A stretch of DNA of 57,681 bases from assembly GCA_030432025.1 (NCBI GenBank), contig JAUIIA010000013.1, positions 1 through 57,681 on the forward strand, read 5' to 3'. Below are positions 27,817 to 37,075 of the stretch, piece after piece. Origin of the DNA: Alphaproteobacteria bacterium (GTDB lineage: Bacteria > Pseudomonadota > Alphaproteobacteria > Micavibrionales > Micavibrionaceae). Every line of letters starts with the position of its first letter. Position 1 is the first letter of the stretch. The notes beneath the pieces were generated by a model that worked only from the letters and a program-made list of their open reading frames with translations, was not told the DNA's origin and did not search any database. The position numbers were made by a program, and so were the translations under genes.

Positions 27817-28611
27817 ATGCAGCTTCCCGGCGACATCAAAGGTAAAACCGCACTTATCACTGGCTCCACTTCAGGAATAGGCTTGGCCATCGCGAAAGGC
27901 ATGGCAGATGCTGGCGCGAATATCGTGATGAACGGCTTCGGCGACAAAGATGAAATCGAGCAGGAACGTGCGCATTTGGAAGATCGCGGCGTTAAAGCCC
28001 TCTATAACGGCGCGGACATGACCAAGCCGGATGAAATCGAAGCCATGATTAAAGAAGCCGAAGAGGAATTCGACGGCATCGACATTCTGGTCAACAATGC
28101 GGGTATTCAAAACGTCCAACCCGTCGACGAGTTCGATCCGAAAAAATGGGATGCCATTATCGCGATCAATATGAGCTCCGGTTTCCACACCACGCGCCAC
28201 GCAGTTAAAGGCATGAAGAAACGCGGCTGGGGTCGTATCATTAACACAGCATCCGCACACGCTCTCGTCGCCTCCCCTAACAAGACAGCTTACGTAACGG
28301 CCAAGCACGGCGTTCTCGGCTTCACCAAGACGGTCGCACTTGAAGTCGCCGAACAAGGCATTACCTGTAACGCCATCTGCCCAGGCTATGCCTGGACACC
28401 TTTGGTGGAAAACCAGATTGCGGACACAGCCAAGTCCCGCAACATGACCGAAGAAGAGGTGAAATCTGAAGTTTTGCTCAAAGCACAATGGACGAAGAAG
28501 TTCGTCACGGTTGAGCAAATCGCAGGCATCGCACTCTTCCTCTGCTCCGACGCAGCTGAGAATATTACAGGCACCCACATCACCGTAGATGGTGGCTGGA
28601 CGGCCGCATAA
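27817..28611 (+). CDS. bdhA: D-3-hydroxybutyrate dehydrogenase
   Basis: A 264-residue short-chain dehydrogenase that interconverts 3-hydroxybutyrate and acetoacetate with NAD, used to mobilise polyhydroxybutyrate. The cofactor motif TGSTSGIGLAIAKGMA is at the N-terminus, with NNAG near residue 93. The Ser-Tyr-Lys triad is in TASAHA and YVTAKHG. Residues such as QWTKKFVTVEQIA and the GGWTAA terminus are typical of bacterial 3-hydroxybutyrate dehydrogenases. A ribosome binding site AAAGGAGA precedes the ATG. The patatin gene follows after 30 nt. Confidence 0.9.
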   Translation: MQLPGDIKGKTALITGSTSGIGLAIAKGMADAGANIVMNGFGDKDEIEQERAHLEDRGVKALYNGADMTKPDEIEAMIKEAEEEFDGIDILVNNAGIQNVQPVDEFDPKKWDAIIAINMSSGFHTTRHAVKGMKKRGWGRIINTASAHALVASPNKTAYVTAKHGVLGFTKTVALEVAEQGITCNAICPGYAWTPLVENQIADTAKSRNMTEEEVKSEVLLKAQWTKKFVTVEQIAGIALFLCSDAAENITGTHITVDGGWTAA

Positions 28612-28641
28612 AAGCCACATTACGAAACGGATTGTTTTGTT

Positions 28642-29757
28642 ATGCCGAAGAAGTCAAAAGCACAAAAAACCATTAACCTCGCCCTGCAAGGCGGCGGCTC
28701 ACATGGTGCGTTCACATGGGGTGTGCTGGATAAACTTCTCGAAGATGGGCGTTTGGACGTAGAAGGCATTTGCGCCACGTCGGCTGGCACAATGAATGCG
28801 TGTTGCTTTGCGTACGGCAAACATGAAGGCGGCCCCGATAAAGCCCGCGAAGTCCTGCATGACTTTTGGTACAAGGTCCATAAATCGGGCGAACGCTTTA
28901 GCCCCATTCGCCACAGCCCATGGGACAACACCTTTGGCGATGAAATATGGAGAATAGAAAACTCCTATGGCTATATGATGTTCGACCTGATAACCCGCAT
29001 GGTCTCGCCGTATCAATACAACCCGTTCGACTTCAACCCGCTTCGCGATGTGCTGGAAGACACAATCAACTTTGAATCCTTGCGCAAATGCGACAGCACC
29101 AAACTGTTTATCAGCGCCACCCACGTCGCGACAGGAAAAGTCCGTGTTTTCAACGCCCCGCAAATGGATATTGATGTCGCACTGGCTTCCGCATGCCTGC
29201 CATACTTGTTCAAAGCCGTGGACATTGAAGGCGAAGATTTCTGGGATGGCGGCTATGTCGGCAACCCTGCCCTCTACCCGCTTTTCTACGAAACACATAC
29301 GCGCGATATGTTGATCGTTCACATCAACCCGATTGAGCGCCACGAGACACCGACCACCGCGCCGGACATTATGAACCGCATCAACGAAATCAGCTTTAAT
29401 TCATCACTGCTGCAGGAAATGCGTGCGATTGCCTTTGTGAAAAAGCTGCTGGAGCTGGATATGCTCAAAGATGAGCACCGCGACCACTTTAAAAACGTCC
29501 TTGTCCATTCTATACGTGCCGACCAAGCCATGAGCGACCTCAGCGTCTCCAGCAAACTGGATTCAAGCTGGGAGTTCCTGACATATCTGCGCGACCTGGG
29601 CCGCAAAAATATGGAAGAGTGGCTGGATAAAAACTTCGACAAAATCGGTAAGGAAGACTCCGTCGATCTGGATCAGGAATTCCTCTACTCGGTGACAAAG
29701 GTCTTCGAAGACCGTGAAAAATGGATTGAGAATAAAAAGAAAAAGACCGCTCAGTAG
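28642..29757 (+). CDS. Patatin-like phospholipase
   Basis: A 371-residue patatin-fold acyl hydrolase. The oxyanion loop is LALQGGGSHGAFTWGVLD (about residues 14-31). The nucleophile serine is in ATSAGTMNA (a GxSxG variant with Ala first) and the catalytic Asp is in WDGGYVGNP. Patatins of this group are often adjacent to 3-hydroxybutyrate dehydrogenase in alphaproteobacteria, where they are linked to storage-granule or phospholipid turnover. It follows bdhA on the same strand and overlaps the convergent Crp-type gene by 7 nt. The real substrate is not shown by sequence. Confidence 0.88.
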   Translation: MPKKSKAQKTINLALQGGGSHGAFTWGVLDKLLEDGRLDVEGICATSAGTMNACCFAYGKHEGGPDKAREVLHDFWYKVHKSGERFSPIRHSPWDNTFGDEIWRIENSYGYMMFDLITRMVSPYQYNPFDFNPLRDVLEDTINFESLRKCDSTKLFISATHVATGKVRVFNAPQMDIDVALASACLPYLFKAVDIEGEDFWDGGYVGNPALYPLFYETHTRDMLIVHINPIERHETPTTAPDIMNRINEISFNSSLLQEMRAIAFVKKLLELDMLKDEHRDHFKNVLVHSIRADQAMSDLSVSSKLDSSWEFLTYLRDLGRKNMEEWLDKNFDKIGKEDSVDLDQEFLYSVTKVFEDREKWIENKKKKTAQ

Positions 29758-30446
29758 TCGCCTTTGTCATACAACGCGTCGATATCCGGAATAACGATCT
29801 TTTTATATTCGCGCTTCAGCAAACCTTCATTCTCCAGATGAGATAACGCCTTATTCGTCGCCTCACGCGACAAGCCCGACATTTGCCCCAACGCCACCTG
29901 CGATATAACCAGTTCGACATCTGTGCGCTTTTCCGAATTTTCGGCCTCGAACAATTCCACCATTTTGCGGGCCACGCGCACATCCGCATCCATAAAGGCG
30001 GTTTCTTCCAGACTGTTGGTCGCACGGCGGAACAAATAACAAATATAGGATGTGACAGCCTTCAACTCTTTGGGGCCAAAACTCTCCAGCAGCTTTTCGA
30101 AATCGTCGCGGGACAATTTGTACATCTGAATATCAGTACGGGCGATAACATTGGCGGTGCGCGGCCCCTTATCCAACAGGCCTATTTCCCCAACCACATC
30201 ACCATCTGACAATACACCGAGCGTAATCACCTTCCCCTCCATGGAGGATACGTTAATCTCGGCCTCACCCTTATCGATGATATACAGGCAATCGGATTCA
30301 TCGCCCTTCATGCAGATAACATTGCCCTTTTGGAATTCGCACTTATCCAGCCACGGCACCATCGTATTCAGGACATTTTCGGAAAAATCCCTGAAAAGTT
30401 CGCTCTTGCGCAACACTTCTATGATACTTTGAGCCGACTCCGACAC
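29751..30446 (-). CDS. Crp/Fnr-family transcriptional regulator
   Basis: A 231-residue protein with an N-terminal cyclic-nucleotide-binding fold (about residues 15-130, including GDVVGEIGLLDKGPRTANVIA-type phosphate-binding cassette at about 88-108). A long dimer helix follows, then a C-terminal winged helix with GQMSGLSREATNKALSHLE near residues 183-201. The cassette keeps Glu and Arg positions used for cAMP binding in CRP. The cysteines of FNR are not present in the right arrangement. It sits downstream of a structured intergenic region and an inverted repeat that could be its own operator. Confidence 0.9.
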   Translation of the reverse strand: MSESAQSIIEVLRKSELFRDFSENVLNTMVPWLDKCEFQKGNVICMKGDESDCLYIIDKGEAEINVSSMEGKVITLGVLSDGDVVGEIGLLDKGPRTANVIARTDIQMYKLSRDDFEKLLESFGPKELKAVTSYICYLFRRATNSLEETAFMDADVRVARKMVELFEAENSEKRTDVELVISQVALGQMSGLSREATNKALSHLENEGLLKREYKKIVIPDIDALYDKGDY

Positions 30447-30470
30447 GGCGTAAACTCCTGAAATAAATAG

Positions 30471-30488
30471 GTTAAAAATTATTTTAAC
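30471..30488. promoter_or_regulatory. Inverted repeat upstream of Crp-type gene
   Basis: GTTAAAA-ATTA-TTTTAAC is a perfect inverted repeat with 7-bp arms, 24 bp before the Crp-type start codon. It could be an autoregulatory operator. It is AT-rich, so the support is modest. Confidence 0.4.
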
Positions 30489-30540
30489 AGATTGTGGCGT
30501 AATTCACATTTTTATCTGCATCACCTTGATACTATTAATA

Positions 30541-30737
30541 TAGGTGCTGGAGAAGAGTTTAGTCGTACCGATACAAAACCAACCTCCGCACCTCAACTGG
30601 GTGAAAGAGATATAATAAAGCAGGCTAACGTGCGCCACCCGGAACACCCGACACCCTAGTGTTGGATATGAACCTTATACTACAGAACCTTACACGGAGT
30701 TTGCCGGTCGAAGATTATGCATGATATCTTCACCGGC
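30541..30737. other. Structured non-coding region (candidate small RNA or leader)
   Basis: The 320-bp gap between the Crp-type gene and the aldehyde dehydrogenase has no convincing ORF but several stable pairings. AGGTGCTGGAG (30542-30552) pairs with CTCCGCACCT (30584-30593) except for one bulge. CCGACAC pairs with GTGTTGG around a CCTA loop (about 30648-30665). GCCGGT-C-GAAGAT pairs with ATCTTC-ACCGGC (30703-30737) around a TATGCATGAT loop. No poly-U follows, and I see no SRP, tmRNA, RNase P or riboswitch signature. Strand is undetermined. Confidence 0.4.
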
Positions 30738-30766
30738 GACTTTGTTATGGGGAACCGCCAACAAGC

Positions 30767-32818
30767 TTAGCCGGCAATGCTCGGTGCAATTTCTTCCAGA
30801 CTGACTTCATCACTGTTCGCGGCTACAAACCTGACAATCTCTTCGGCCGATATCTCTGTATCACGCGCCAAATCAACACCCGATGCCGCAAGTGATTTAA
30901 TATTAAACAGCAACACATTGTCCGTATCTTCAAATTGCGCCAACGCCGTGCCGTCAATATGAATGGCTTTTTTCGCATGCTGGACACCCGGAATACCCAA
31001 CTGCGCCAAAATCTGGCTGTGCCCGCCGGTAACGCCGTTACTCTCAATATGAAGCACACGCTCCTCATCCTGTCCGCCCGGTGTGAAATAAACATTGTGA
31101 TACACACCGCCATGTTCGCCTATCGGGGCGTTATCGGAACCGTGCTTCGGGTTAAACACATTATACGAACCAAGCTTGGTGTTATGAATAAACGCACCCA
31201 AAGCGCGCGGATCTTTCGTCCAGATCGAAGATGTCAGATTACAATCCGAAATGTTGGTAATCTCGATGGCTTCATACACATCACGGACAGGCATAAAGTT
31301 TGAAATCGGCGCGAAGTTTTCATCATTCTCGCTTCGCTGATCCAAATGATAATCACAGGCATGCGGCGGCCATAAAACCATTGCCGGAGTCATAGACAGG
31401 CCGTTATCGGTGACCTGTCCACCAATCACAGTCGCACCCTGCGCTTTCGCATCATCCAGATACAGACGCGCCTTTTGCAAAGATCCCGGGTCCGTATGCA
31501 CACCGTGCACTTTGCCGTCATCATGCGGTTTATCGATGGTGGAGGCGTCAAAGTTCGACCATTCTTCGGCAACCATCTGCGCGAATTTGTGGGCCACGGC
31601 CTTATGCACCATACCGTCCTCGATCTTAGTGCAAATCATACCGTTATTATCAATCACACGCGCAAGCCATTGCTTCGCAGCAAGTTGCAATTCCTTATCC
31701 GTTAAATCAGGGCCGACATACATCACATTCGCACCCGCAAGCTCGGCCGCAAAACGTTGCGCTTCAACACTGCCCTCGCCCTTGGCACCGACATAGCTTT
31801 CATAGACACGGCGACCTGTTTCCAGAGAGCTAACAACACGTGCATTGGTCGCGATCGTCTCGTGTCTGTAGCCCGTAACAATCTGCAGCGCTTTTTCCTT
31901 TTCCAGTACGAGTACATCCGCATCACTCAAACCCAGCTTAGCCTGATGCTCACGCGCATATTCGGCGATATGACGGTTCCAGTAGCGGGAAAATGTATCC
32001 ATGATGTCCTGCATCTCGGCCGGCACACGCATAACCGCACCGTTACCCGCATACATCGCCAGTAGCGGATCACCGATGCCCAGCGCGAACGGATAGTTTC
32101 GCGGCGGCTGGCTAAATGTAATGGCGTTACCCTTGGTCTCTTCACCCGGCAAAGGCAACGCCATAACGTCAAATTCGGGAGCCTCATACGCAGTCGCGTT
32201 CACTTTGCCCGTCAGCTGTTCAATGCTTTCAATCGCCTGCCCCTTGCCGTCACGAACATGAAACCCTTCGGGCTTAACACCAAAACCACCCGTATCCTTA
32301 ATCACCCGCTTCTGCTCTTCATCCGCCAGAAAATCAAACCACGCCATCGCTTTGCTCAACTCACCATCAGCCGCGGCCTTACTTTTACCGACAGCCACCG
32401 TAATCATGGTTGAAAGCACGGGATTCAACTTATCGTCCCCCATAACGGCATTACGGAATGAATTCATTAAATCAACACGTTGATCGACATTCAGCTTGGA
32501 TAAAACCGCATGCACCTCCATCGCGTTATCGCGCACATCAGCCAAACCTTCGGGCGTATCTCTGACATGGCGGCGGTCGCCTTGCGATATACCGATCGTG
32601 GACAGACGGGTTTGCACCAATTCCGCGTTATGTTCCCCGTCTCTGGGGATCAGATCGGGATTAACCTCTTTAACAAAGGCATTATAACGCGCGGCATAGG
32701 CTAATTTGGCCGATTGCTCGGACAAGCCTGTCTTACTGGCGACACCATCGATTAAGGTTTTGAGGTCGGATTGTGCCTGAACGGCAATCCCTTGCAAATC
32801 TTGGACTCTAGCAATCAT
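30767..32818 (-). CDS. Divergent aldehyde dehydrogenase superfamily protein
   Basis: A 683-residue protein, about 200 longer than standard aldehyde dehydrogenases. ALDH landmarks are recognisable but altered. TFSQPPRNYPFALGIGDP stands for the PWNFP loop. AELAGANVMYVG carries the catalytic Glu position. NNGMICTKIE holds the nucleophile cysteine (GQxC-type), and ENFAPI matches the ExFGP motif. Residues 1-110 form an extra helical N-terminus. Relationship to PaaN-like dehydrogenases is possible but unproven. It stands alone, upstream of the structured intergenic region and downstream of tRNA-Glu. The substrate is unknown. Confidence 0.72.
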   Translation of the reverse strand: MIARVQDLQGIAVQAQSDLKTLIDGVASKTGLSEQSAKLAYAARYNAFVKEVNPDLIPRDGEHNAELVQTRLSTIGISQGDRRHVRDTPEGLADVRDNAMEVHAVLSKLNVDQRVDLMNSFRNAVMGDDKLNPVLSTMITVAVGKSKAAADGELSKAMAWFDFLADEEQKRVIKDTGGFGVKPEGFHVRDGKGQAIESIEQLTGKVNATAYEAPEFDVMALPLPGEETKGNAITFSQPPRNYPFALGIGDPLLAMYAGNGAVMRVPAEMQDIMDTFSRYWNRHIAEYAREHQAKLGLSDADVLVLEKEKALQIVTGYRHETIATNARVVSSLETGRRVYESYVGAKGEGSVEAQRFAAELAGANVMYVGPDLTDKELQLAAKQWLARVIDNNGMICTKIEDGMVHKAVAHKFAQMVAEEWSNFDASTIDKPHDDGKVHGVHTDPGSLQKARLYLDDAKAQGATVIGGQVTDNGLSMTPAMVLWPPHACDYHLDQRSENDENFAPISNFMPVRDVYEAIEITNISDCNLTSSIWTKDPRALGAFIHNTKLGSYNVFNPKHGSDNAPIGEHGGVYHNVYFTPGGQDEERVLHIESNGVTGGHSQILAQLGIPGVQHAKKAIHIDGTALAQFEDTDNVLLFNIKSLAASGVDLARDTEISAEEIVRFVAANSDEVSLEEIAPSIAG

Positions 32819-32898
32819 AACGCAGTTCTCTCCCTATACGGGGAGAATTATCGCAATAGCCGAAAATGTTCAAGAAAATTGTGTTTTAGAAGAGAAAT

Positions 32899-32974
32899 TG
32901 GCGTCCCGTACGGGATTCGAACCCGTGTTGCCGCCGTGAAAGGGCGGTGTCCTAGGCCTCTAGACGAACGGGAC
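32899..32974 (-). tRNA. tRNA-Glu (UUC)
   Basis: Minus strand, 76 nt including an encoded CCA. The acceptor stem GTCCCGT pairs with ACGGGAC, followed by discriminator G. The anticodon arm CCGCC-CTTTCAC-GGCGG gives anticodon TTC. The T arm is CACGGG-TTCGAAT-CCCGTA. The D arm contains TCTAGAGGCCTAGGA. All expected conserved bases are present. Confidence 0.97.
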
Positions 32975-33030
32975 GCACTAGATGTGTCTGAAAAGACTGG
33001 GAGCTTTATAATGGAGGTAAGCCATAGAAA

Positions 33031-33546
33031 TCAAGCTTTCTTTTCACGGAAATGTAAATATTTTACCGATTGGGTAAACCGCGCCAAAAGCGCGGCGATA
33101 CATATGGCGATTTCCATCAAAAAGGCAGGGTGAGCCATATAATTCCACAGCCAAAATGAATAAGCATGCGTGTATTTGAGCTTTAACAGCTGAAAACTCT
33201 CCTCCGAATAGGGCTGAAGCCAGTATACAGGGGCCATGACGCTATCCAGAAGCATATGCAGCCCGATATTGGCAAACAGGAACACACAGGCCGTAAATGC
33301 AGCCCTGCTGCCCCATATCCGTACAAATGGCAGCACCAGATACGCCACCCCCAGCCAGAATAACGGCCAATGAGTGATGTAGCTGCGGTGCGAGACCTGC
33401 TGCGCATCGACCAGATAAAAATACAGAATATCGAAGTCGGGCAAGATGCTGCCCAACAACCCCGCCCAAAGGAGCGAGGTTGTGTGAAAGCGGTTTTGTA
33501 AATGCTTGGTCAGCAAATACCCGGCGGGGAGGTGCGCAATGACCAT
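33031..33546 (-). CDS. YdjM-like membrane-bound metal-dependent hydrolase family protein
   Basis: A 171-residue integral membrane protein with about four helices. Conserved polar motifs sit at membrane edges: HLPAGYL at residues 5-11, LPDFDILYF near 35-43, HRSYITHWP near 53-61 and HMLLDS near 97-102. These His/Asp motifs define the DUF457/YdjM group of putative metal-dependent membrane hydrolases, whose reaction is not firmly known. It starts 3 nt after the creD stop, suggesting co-expression. Confidence 0.8.
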   Translation of the reverse strand: MVIAHLPAGYLLTKHLQNRFHTTSLLWAGLLGSILPDFDILYFYLVDAQQVSHRSYITHWPLFWLGVAYLVLPFVRIWGSRAAFTACVFLFANIGLHMLLDSVMAPVYWLQPYSEESFQLLKLKYTHAYSFWLWNYMAHPAFLMEIAICIAALLARFTQSVKYLHFREKKA

Positions 33547-33549
33547 AAC

Positions 33550-34923
33550 TTACACCTCCGCCGCTTTAGGTTTAAGCAGCTGGTCCTTGGCACTGGCTTC
33601 GATCTTGTACCAATCAATATTACGCGTGATCACCATGATCAGACACAACACGCCGAACAACAGCCCCGTGCCCATCAAGAGCGCGTAGTCTTCCGAACGG
33701 ATCAGCGTATAAAGCGTCCCGTACAGCGCCGCCAATAACCCCGCAAACATCGCGCCGCGTTTCCAGCTCTTCAGCACAAAACTGACATAGAAGCTGATCA
33801 GCCCGATACACGCTGCACTGGCTATGACATAGGCCGCGACAAAAGAAATATGTTCGGACAACGAAATCAGCAGCAGGTAGAACAGCGCCAGCGCCACCCC
33901 GACCAATCCATATTGCACAGGGTGAATACGCAAGCCCTTCAACACTTCGAACATAAAGAACGCTGTAAAGGTCAACCCGACAAACAGCAACGCATATTTA
34001 ATCGAGCGCTCCGCCTGCAAGTAGATATCAACGCCTTCATGCAACTGTACGCCCAGCGTGTTGGTCGCAAACGCCAGACAATTATTATTGCGCGCACATT
34101 GCTCCAGATGCTTACCGATACTGGTTGAGAAAAACGATGTTTCCCACGTCGCGACAAAACCATCGCCGGAAATCTCACGGGATTTCGGCAGATAACGGCC
34201 CATAAAGCTCGGGTGCGGCCAGGGGGAGCTCAAGGTAATTTTGGTAGTTTTACCTGTGGGAAGAAAGGATAACTCCTCCATACCCTGAAGCTCGAACGCC
34301 ATCTCGAAATTCAGCGAAGCATCCTTTTGGTAGTCCAGGTCTAAACGACCATGAATGCCCTGCTCGATTATCGGACTGCGCGACCCCGGCTGCAGCTCGA
34401 CATCTTCCGCATTCACCATCAGTTTTACGGACTGATTGATCCCGCGGATATCTTGCACACCCAGCACGATGAACGGTTTTTCCCATGTAATTTTATCCAG
34501 ATTTTCGGTGATCCCGAGTTGCTTGGGCAATTCAAACTGCCCCTTGAACTGCAAATGTGATGTATAGACGGGAACCTTGAAGATACCGCGATAGCGTTCT
34601 TCGGTTTCGATATCCCCTTTGATGTCGATATGTTCGGGCAGGAAATATTTATGACGCGTAACAATCTCTTCTTTCTGGGTCGTCTGTTTCTTGCCGTCCT
34701 TATAAATCTCGGTCTGGCGCATTACCTTTTCCTTATACGGTGCGACCAGAAGTACTCCCGTCACGGTTTGCGACCCTGTCCAGCTTTGCGCGATATCCTC
34801 AACAGTCGTATAGTGGTGATATTGTCGCTCATTGATCAACCCGTCGATCATCATGAACGGCAACAGCAGCAGAATGAACAAGCCGCCGATCATCAATAAT
34901 TTCGTAAGTAATGTTTTTTGCAT
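33550..34923 (-). CDS. creD: CreD-family inner membrane protein
   Basis: A 457-residue protein of the CreD family. An N-terminal transmembrane helix (LLMIGGLFILLLLPFMMI) leads into a large periplasmic domain beginning INERQYHHYTTVEDIAQSW, a family hallmark. About five to six helices follow in the C-terminal third. In E. coli creD is the most strongly CreBC-controlled gene and affects envelope integrity and beta-lactam/colicin sensitivity. No creBC pair is visible here; a PAS histidine kinase without a response regulator lies 106 bp upstream on the same strand. Confidence 0.9.
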   Translation of the reverse strand: MQKTLLTKLLMIGGLFILLLLPFMMIDGLINERQYHHYTTVEDIAQSWTGSQTVTGVLLVAPYKEKVMRQTEIYKDGKKQTTQKEEIVTRHKYFLPEHIDIKGDIETEERYRGIFKVPVYTSHLQFKGQFELPKQLGITENLDKITWEKPFIVLGVQDIRGINQSVKLMVNAEDVELQPGSRSPIIEQGIHGRLDLDYQKDASLNFEMAFELQGMEELSFLPTGKTTKITLSSPWPHPSFMGRYLPKSREISGDGFVATWETSFFSTSIGKHLEQCARNNNCLAFATNTLGVQLHEGVDIYLQAERSIKYALLFVGLTFTAFFMFEVLKGLRIHPVQYGLVGVALALFYLLLISLSEHISFVAAYVIASAACIGLISFYVSFVLKSWKRGAMFAGLLAALYGTLYTLIRSEDYALLMGTGLLFGVLCLIMVITRNIDWYKIEASAKDQLLKPKAAEV

Positions 34924-35029
34924 GGTGTATCCTCTCTTCTAACCCAAGTTCCAGATTAGAGAGCGGATGTGCATCCTTGATGATGATGCTCATGATTTAT
35001 TGCTCAAAATTTATGCAGATTTTGTGCAG

Positions 35030-36109
35030 TTACTTTTCGGGCTTGGGAATAGAAAAGAAAAATTCCGATCCCTGCCCTTCACTGGACTCAGCCCACGCAT
35101 CACCCCCAAGGTCGGATGCGAACTGTCGGACTATGTTCAGCCCCAGACCTAGCCCTTCTATTTTTTGATCTTCATGCAGGCGGGAATATGGCTCGAAAAT
35201 CACTTCCAGACTTTCTTCCGATATACCTATACCCTTATCTCTCAGCGAAAAAATCCAACACTCTGGTTCTTCGGAACACCGTATAGAAATATCCGGTTTC
35301 TCATTTGGCCCATGAAACTTGATCGCATTGGAAACAAGGTTTTGAACGATCCGCGAAAAGCGGGCCTTGTTGCAGGTAATCACCGGTAAATCCTCAATTG
35401 TGATGTGGGCATTCGCTTCCTCAATGCTTGCAGACATCATCTGCAACACGTCTTCAACGGCGCCCTCACTGCAAAATTGTTCTTCATGGACAGACTGAAC
35501 ATCACTCCGCGCAAAGGAGAGCAAATCCTCCAGCATAATCTGCAAATCCTCAACAGCATGCGTAATGAAATCAAACGTCTTTTTATTGTCACCTTCGGCG
35601 ATATCAGGAGATTGTTTTTGCAACACCCCGAGCGCCATAGAAATCGTTCTCAGCGGCGCTTTCATATCATGCGAGGCCATGAACGCGAACTGTTCCAGCT
35701 TCCGGTTAGCCCTGACTAGAGCGCGTTCAGCATCGACCTGTTCGGTTACATCTATGTGAATACCAAAAGCGCGGATAGGCTTACCGTCGCTATCGCGCTC
35801 CATGACCTTGCCGGTCGTATAAATCCACACCCAGCCGCCTTGTTTATGCCGCATCCTGAGATTGATTTTGTAAGCTTGCTGATCATCATCAAAGTGACGC
35901 TGTAGTGCATCTAACACAGCGCGCAAATCATCCGGGTGACAAAGCTCTTCAAAAGTTTCGAAAGACTCTGGCAATTCATAAGGCGTAAAACCGAGCAGCG
36001 TGTACCATTGCTCGTTAAAATGCACTTCACCTGTTTTGATATTCCAGTCCCAGAGGCCGACTTGCGCACCCTCTGTCGCCATCAAATATCTAAGTTCAAT
36101 ATCGTTCAT
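35030..36109 (-). CDS. PAS-domain sensor histidine kinase
   Basis: A 359-residue soluble kinase without transmembrane helices. One PAS domain with PAC (about residues 8-125, including GLWDWNIKTGEVHFNEQWY and a W...IYTTGKV PAC) precedes a HisKA domain with phospho-acceptor H147 in FMASHDMKAPLR. The HATPase domain has an N-box in NLVSNAIKFHGP, the G1 box DKGIGIS and the G2 box GLGLGLNIV. The PAS fold (PAS_3 type) resembles light or phytochrome-linked and redox sensors, but no cofactor residue is evident. No response regulator is adjacent. Confidence 0.9.
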   Translation of the reverse strand: MNDIELRYLMATEGAQVGLWDWNIKTGEVHFNEQWYTLLGFTPYELPESFETFEELCHPDDLRAVLDALQRHFDDDQQAYKINLRMRHKQGGWVWIYTTGKVMERDSDGKPIRAFGIHIDVTEQVDAERALVRANRKLEQFAFMASHDMKAPLRTISMALGVLQKQSPDIAEGDNKKTFDFITHAVEDLQIMLEDLLSFARSDVQSVHEEQFCSEGAVEDVLQMMSASIEEANAHITIEDLPVITCNKARFSRIVQNLVSNAIKFHGPNEKPDISIRCSEEPECWIFSLRDKGIGISEESLEVIFEPYSRLHEDQKIEGLGLGLNIVRQFASDLGGDAWAESSEGQGSEFFFSIPKPEK

Positions 36110-36169
36110 TCAAATACTACGCTTTAAAATACAGCCTAAAAACACAGCCTATCGGCCACCCCGTCGGTT

Positions 36170-37069
36170 CTATTTCTGATGCAGGTAACGGTAAACAATT
36201 CCGTCACGAATTCCGGCATTGGAAAAAACCACATTCGCTGGGTTAAGAACCTCAATAATACCAATCATCGACAAAGCAGCATATGGCATCATAACAGCGC
36301 GCTTTTTCTCAATCCCGTATTTTTTTGACAGTGTCTTGGTCCTGACATGCATGATATCTTCGCAAAACCCCGTCAACGCCTCTGCCCCAATGGTGTAGCC
36401 ATGACTGTGCGGCGATAAAATGCCGGAATGGATTTGGTGCGCCAGCGCGATCGAGCGCCACGAACCACCCACAACATATAAATTTTCATGACCACAATAC
36501 GGCCCCTTAACGTCTTCAAGAGCACCCCAGACATAATCTTTGGCTTTTTTCTTCTTGGCGGCAATCCGGTGCACACCAAGCGGTAAGCTGATGGCCTCGG
36601 AGACTTTACCACCTTTTAGCTGTGCCAACTCCAGTGACCCGCCACCCAAATCCGCAACAATCCCCTTCGCTTTCTTGAACGACGAATGTACACCCAGCGC
36701 CGACAAGGTTGCTTCTTCCTCGCCAGAAATAACATCAATTTCGATACCGTATTTTTTCTCGATCTTTTCAATGAAAGCCGGGCCGTCTTCCGCATCACGT
36801 GATGCCGATGTGGCAACACTGATAATATCTTCGACACTCATAACATCGGCCAGCGTCAAAAACCCCTTAATGGATTTTCGCGTGCTTTTCTTACCCTTCG
36901 GATACAGCATGCCTGTGCCGGCAAGGTCTTTGCCAAGCGACGTTATAATCTTTTCATTGAAAAACATTTGCGGCGGTTTCGCACCGATATCATAGGCGAC
37001 AAAGCGCGTTGAATTCGAGCCGATATCCAGAATGCCGAGTGATTGTGCAGGATGATGCTTGATCATCAC
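36170..37069 (-). CDS. ppx: Exopolyphosphatase/guanosine pentaphosphate phosphatase (Ppx/GppA family)
   Basis: A 299-residue actin-fold phosphatase consisting only of the two-lobed catalytic core. It lacks the C-terminal HD-type extension of the roughly 500-residue E. coli Ppx. Motifs are GILDIGSNSTRFVAYD at the N-terminus, ATSASRDAEDG near 100, ISGEEEA with the catalytic Glu, and VADLGGGSLELAQL. It lies 6 nt after ppk1 on the same strand, forming a polyphosphate synthesis/degradation operon. The variant SNSTRF in place of SNSxRL is minor. Confidence 0.9.
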   Translation of the reverse strand: MMIKHHPAQSLGILDIGSNSTRFVAYDIGAKPPQMFFNEKIITSLGKDLAGTGMLYPKGKKSTRKSIKGFLTLADVMSVEDIISVATSASRDAEDGPAFIEKIEKKYGIEIDVISGEEEATLSALGVHSSFKKAKGIVADLGGGSLELAQLKGGKVSEAISLPLGVHRIAAKKKKAKDYVWGALEDVKGPYCGHENLYVVGGSWRSIALAHQIHSGILSPHSHGYTIGAEALTGFCEDIMHVRTKTLSKKYGIEKKRAVMMPYAALSMIGIIEVLNPANVVFSNAGIRDGIVYRYLHQK

Positions 37070-37075
37070 TTTAGA

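Noticed and set aside
30541-30737. SRP RNA, tmRNA or RNase P RNA in the structured gap
   Set aside because: None of the diagnostic conserved motifs of these RNAs is present on either strand.
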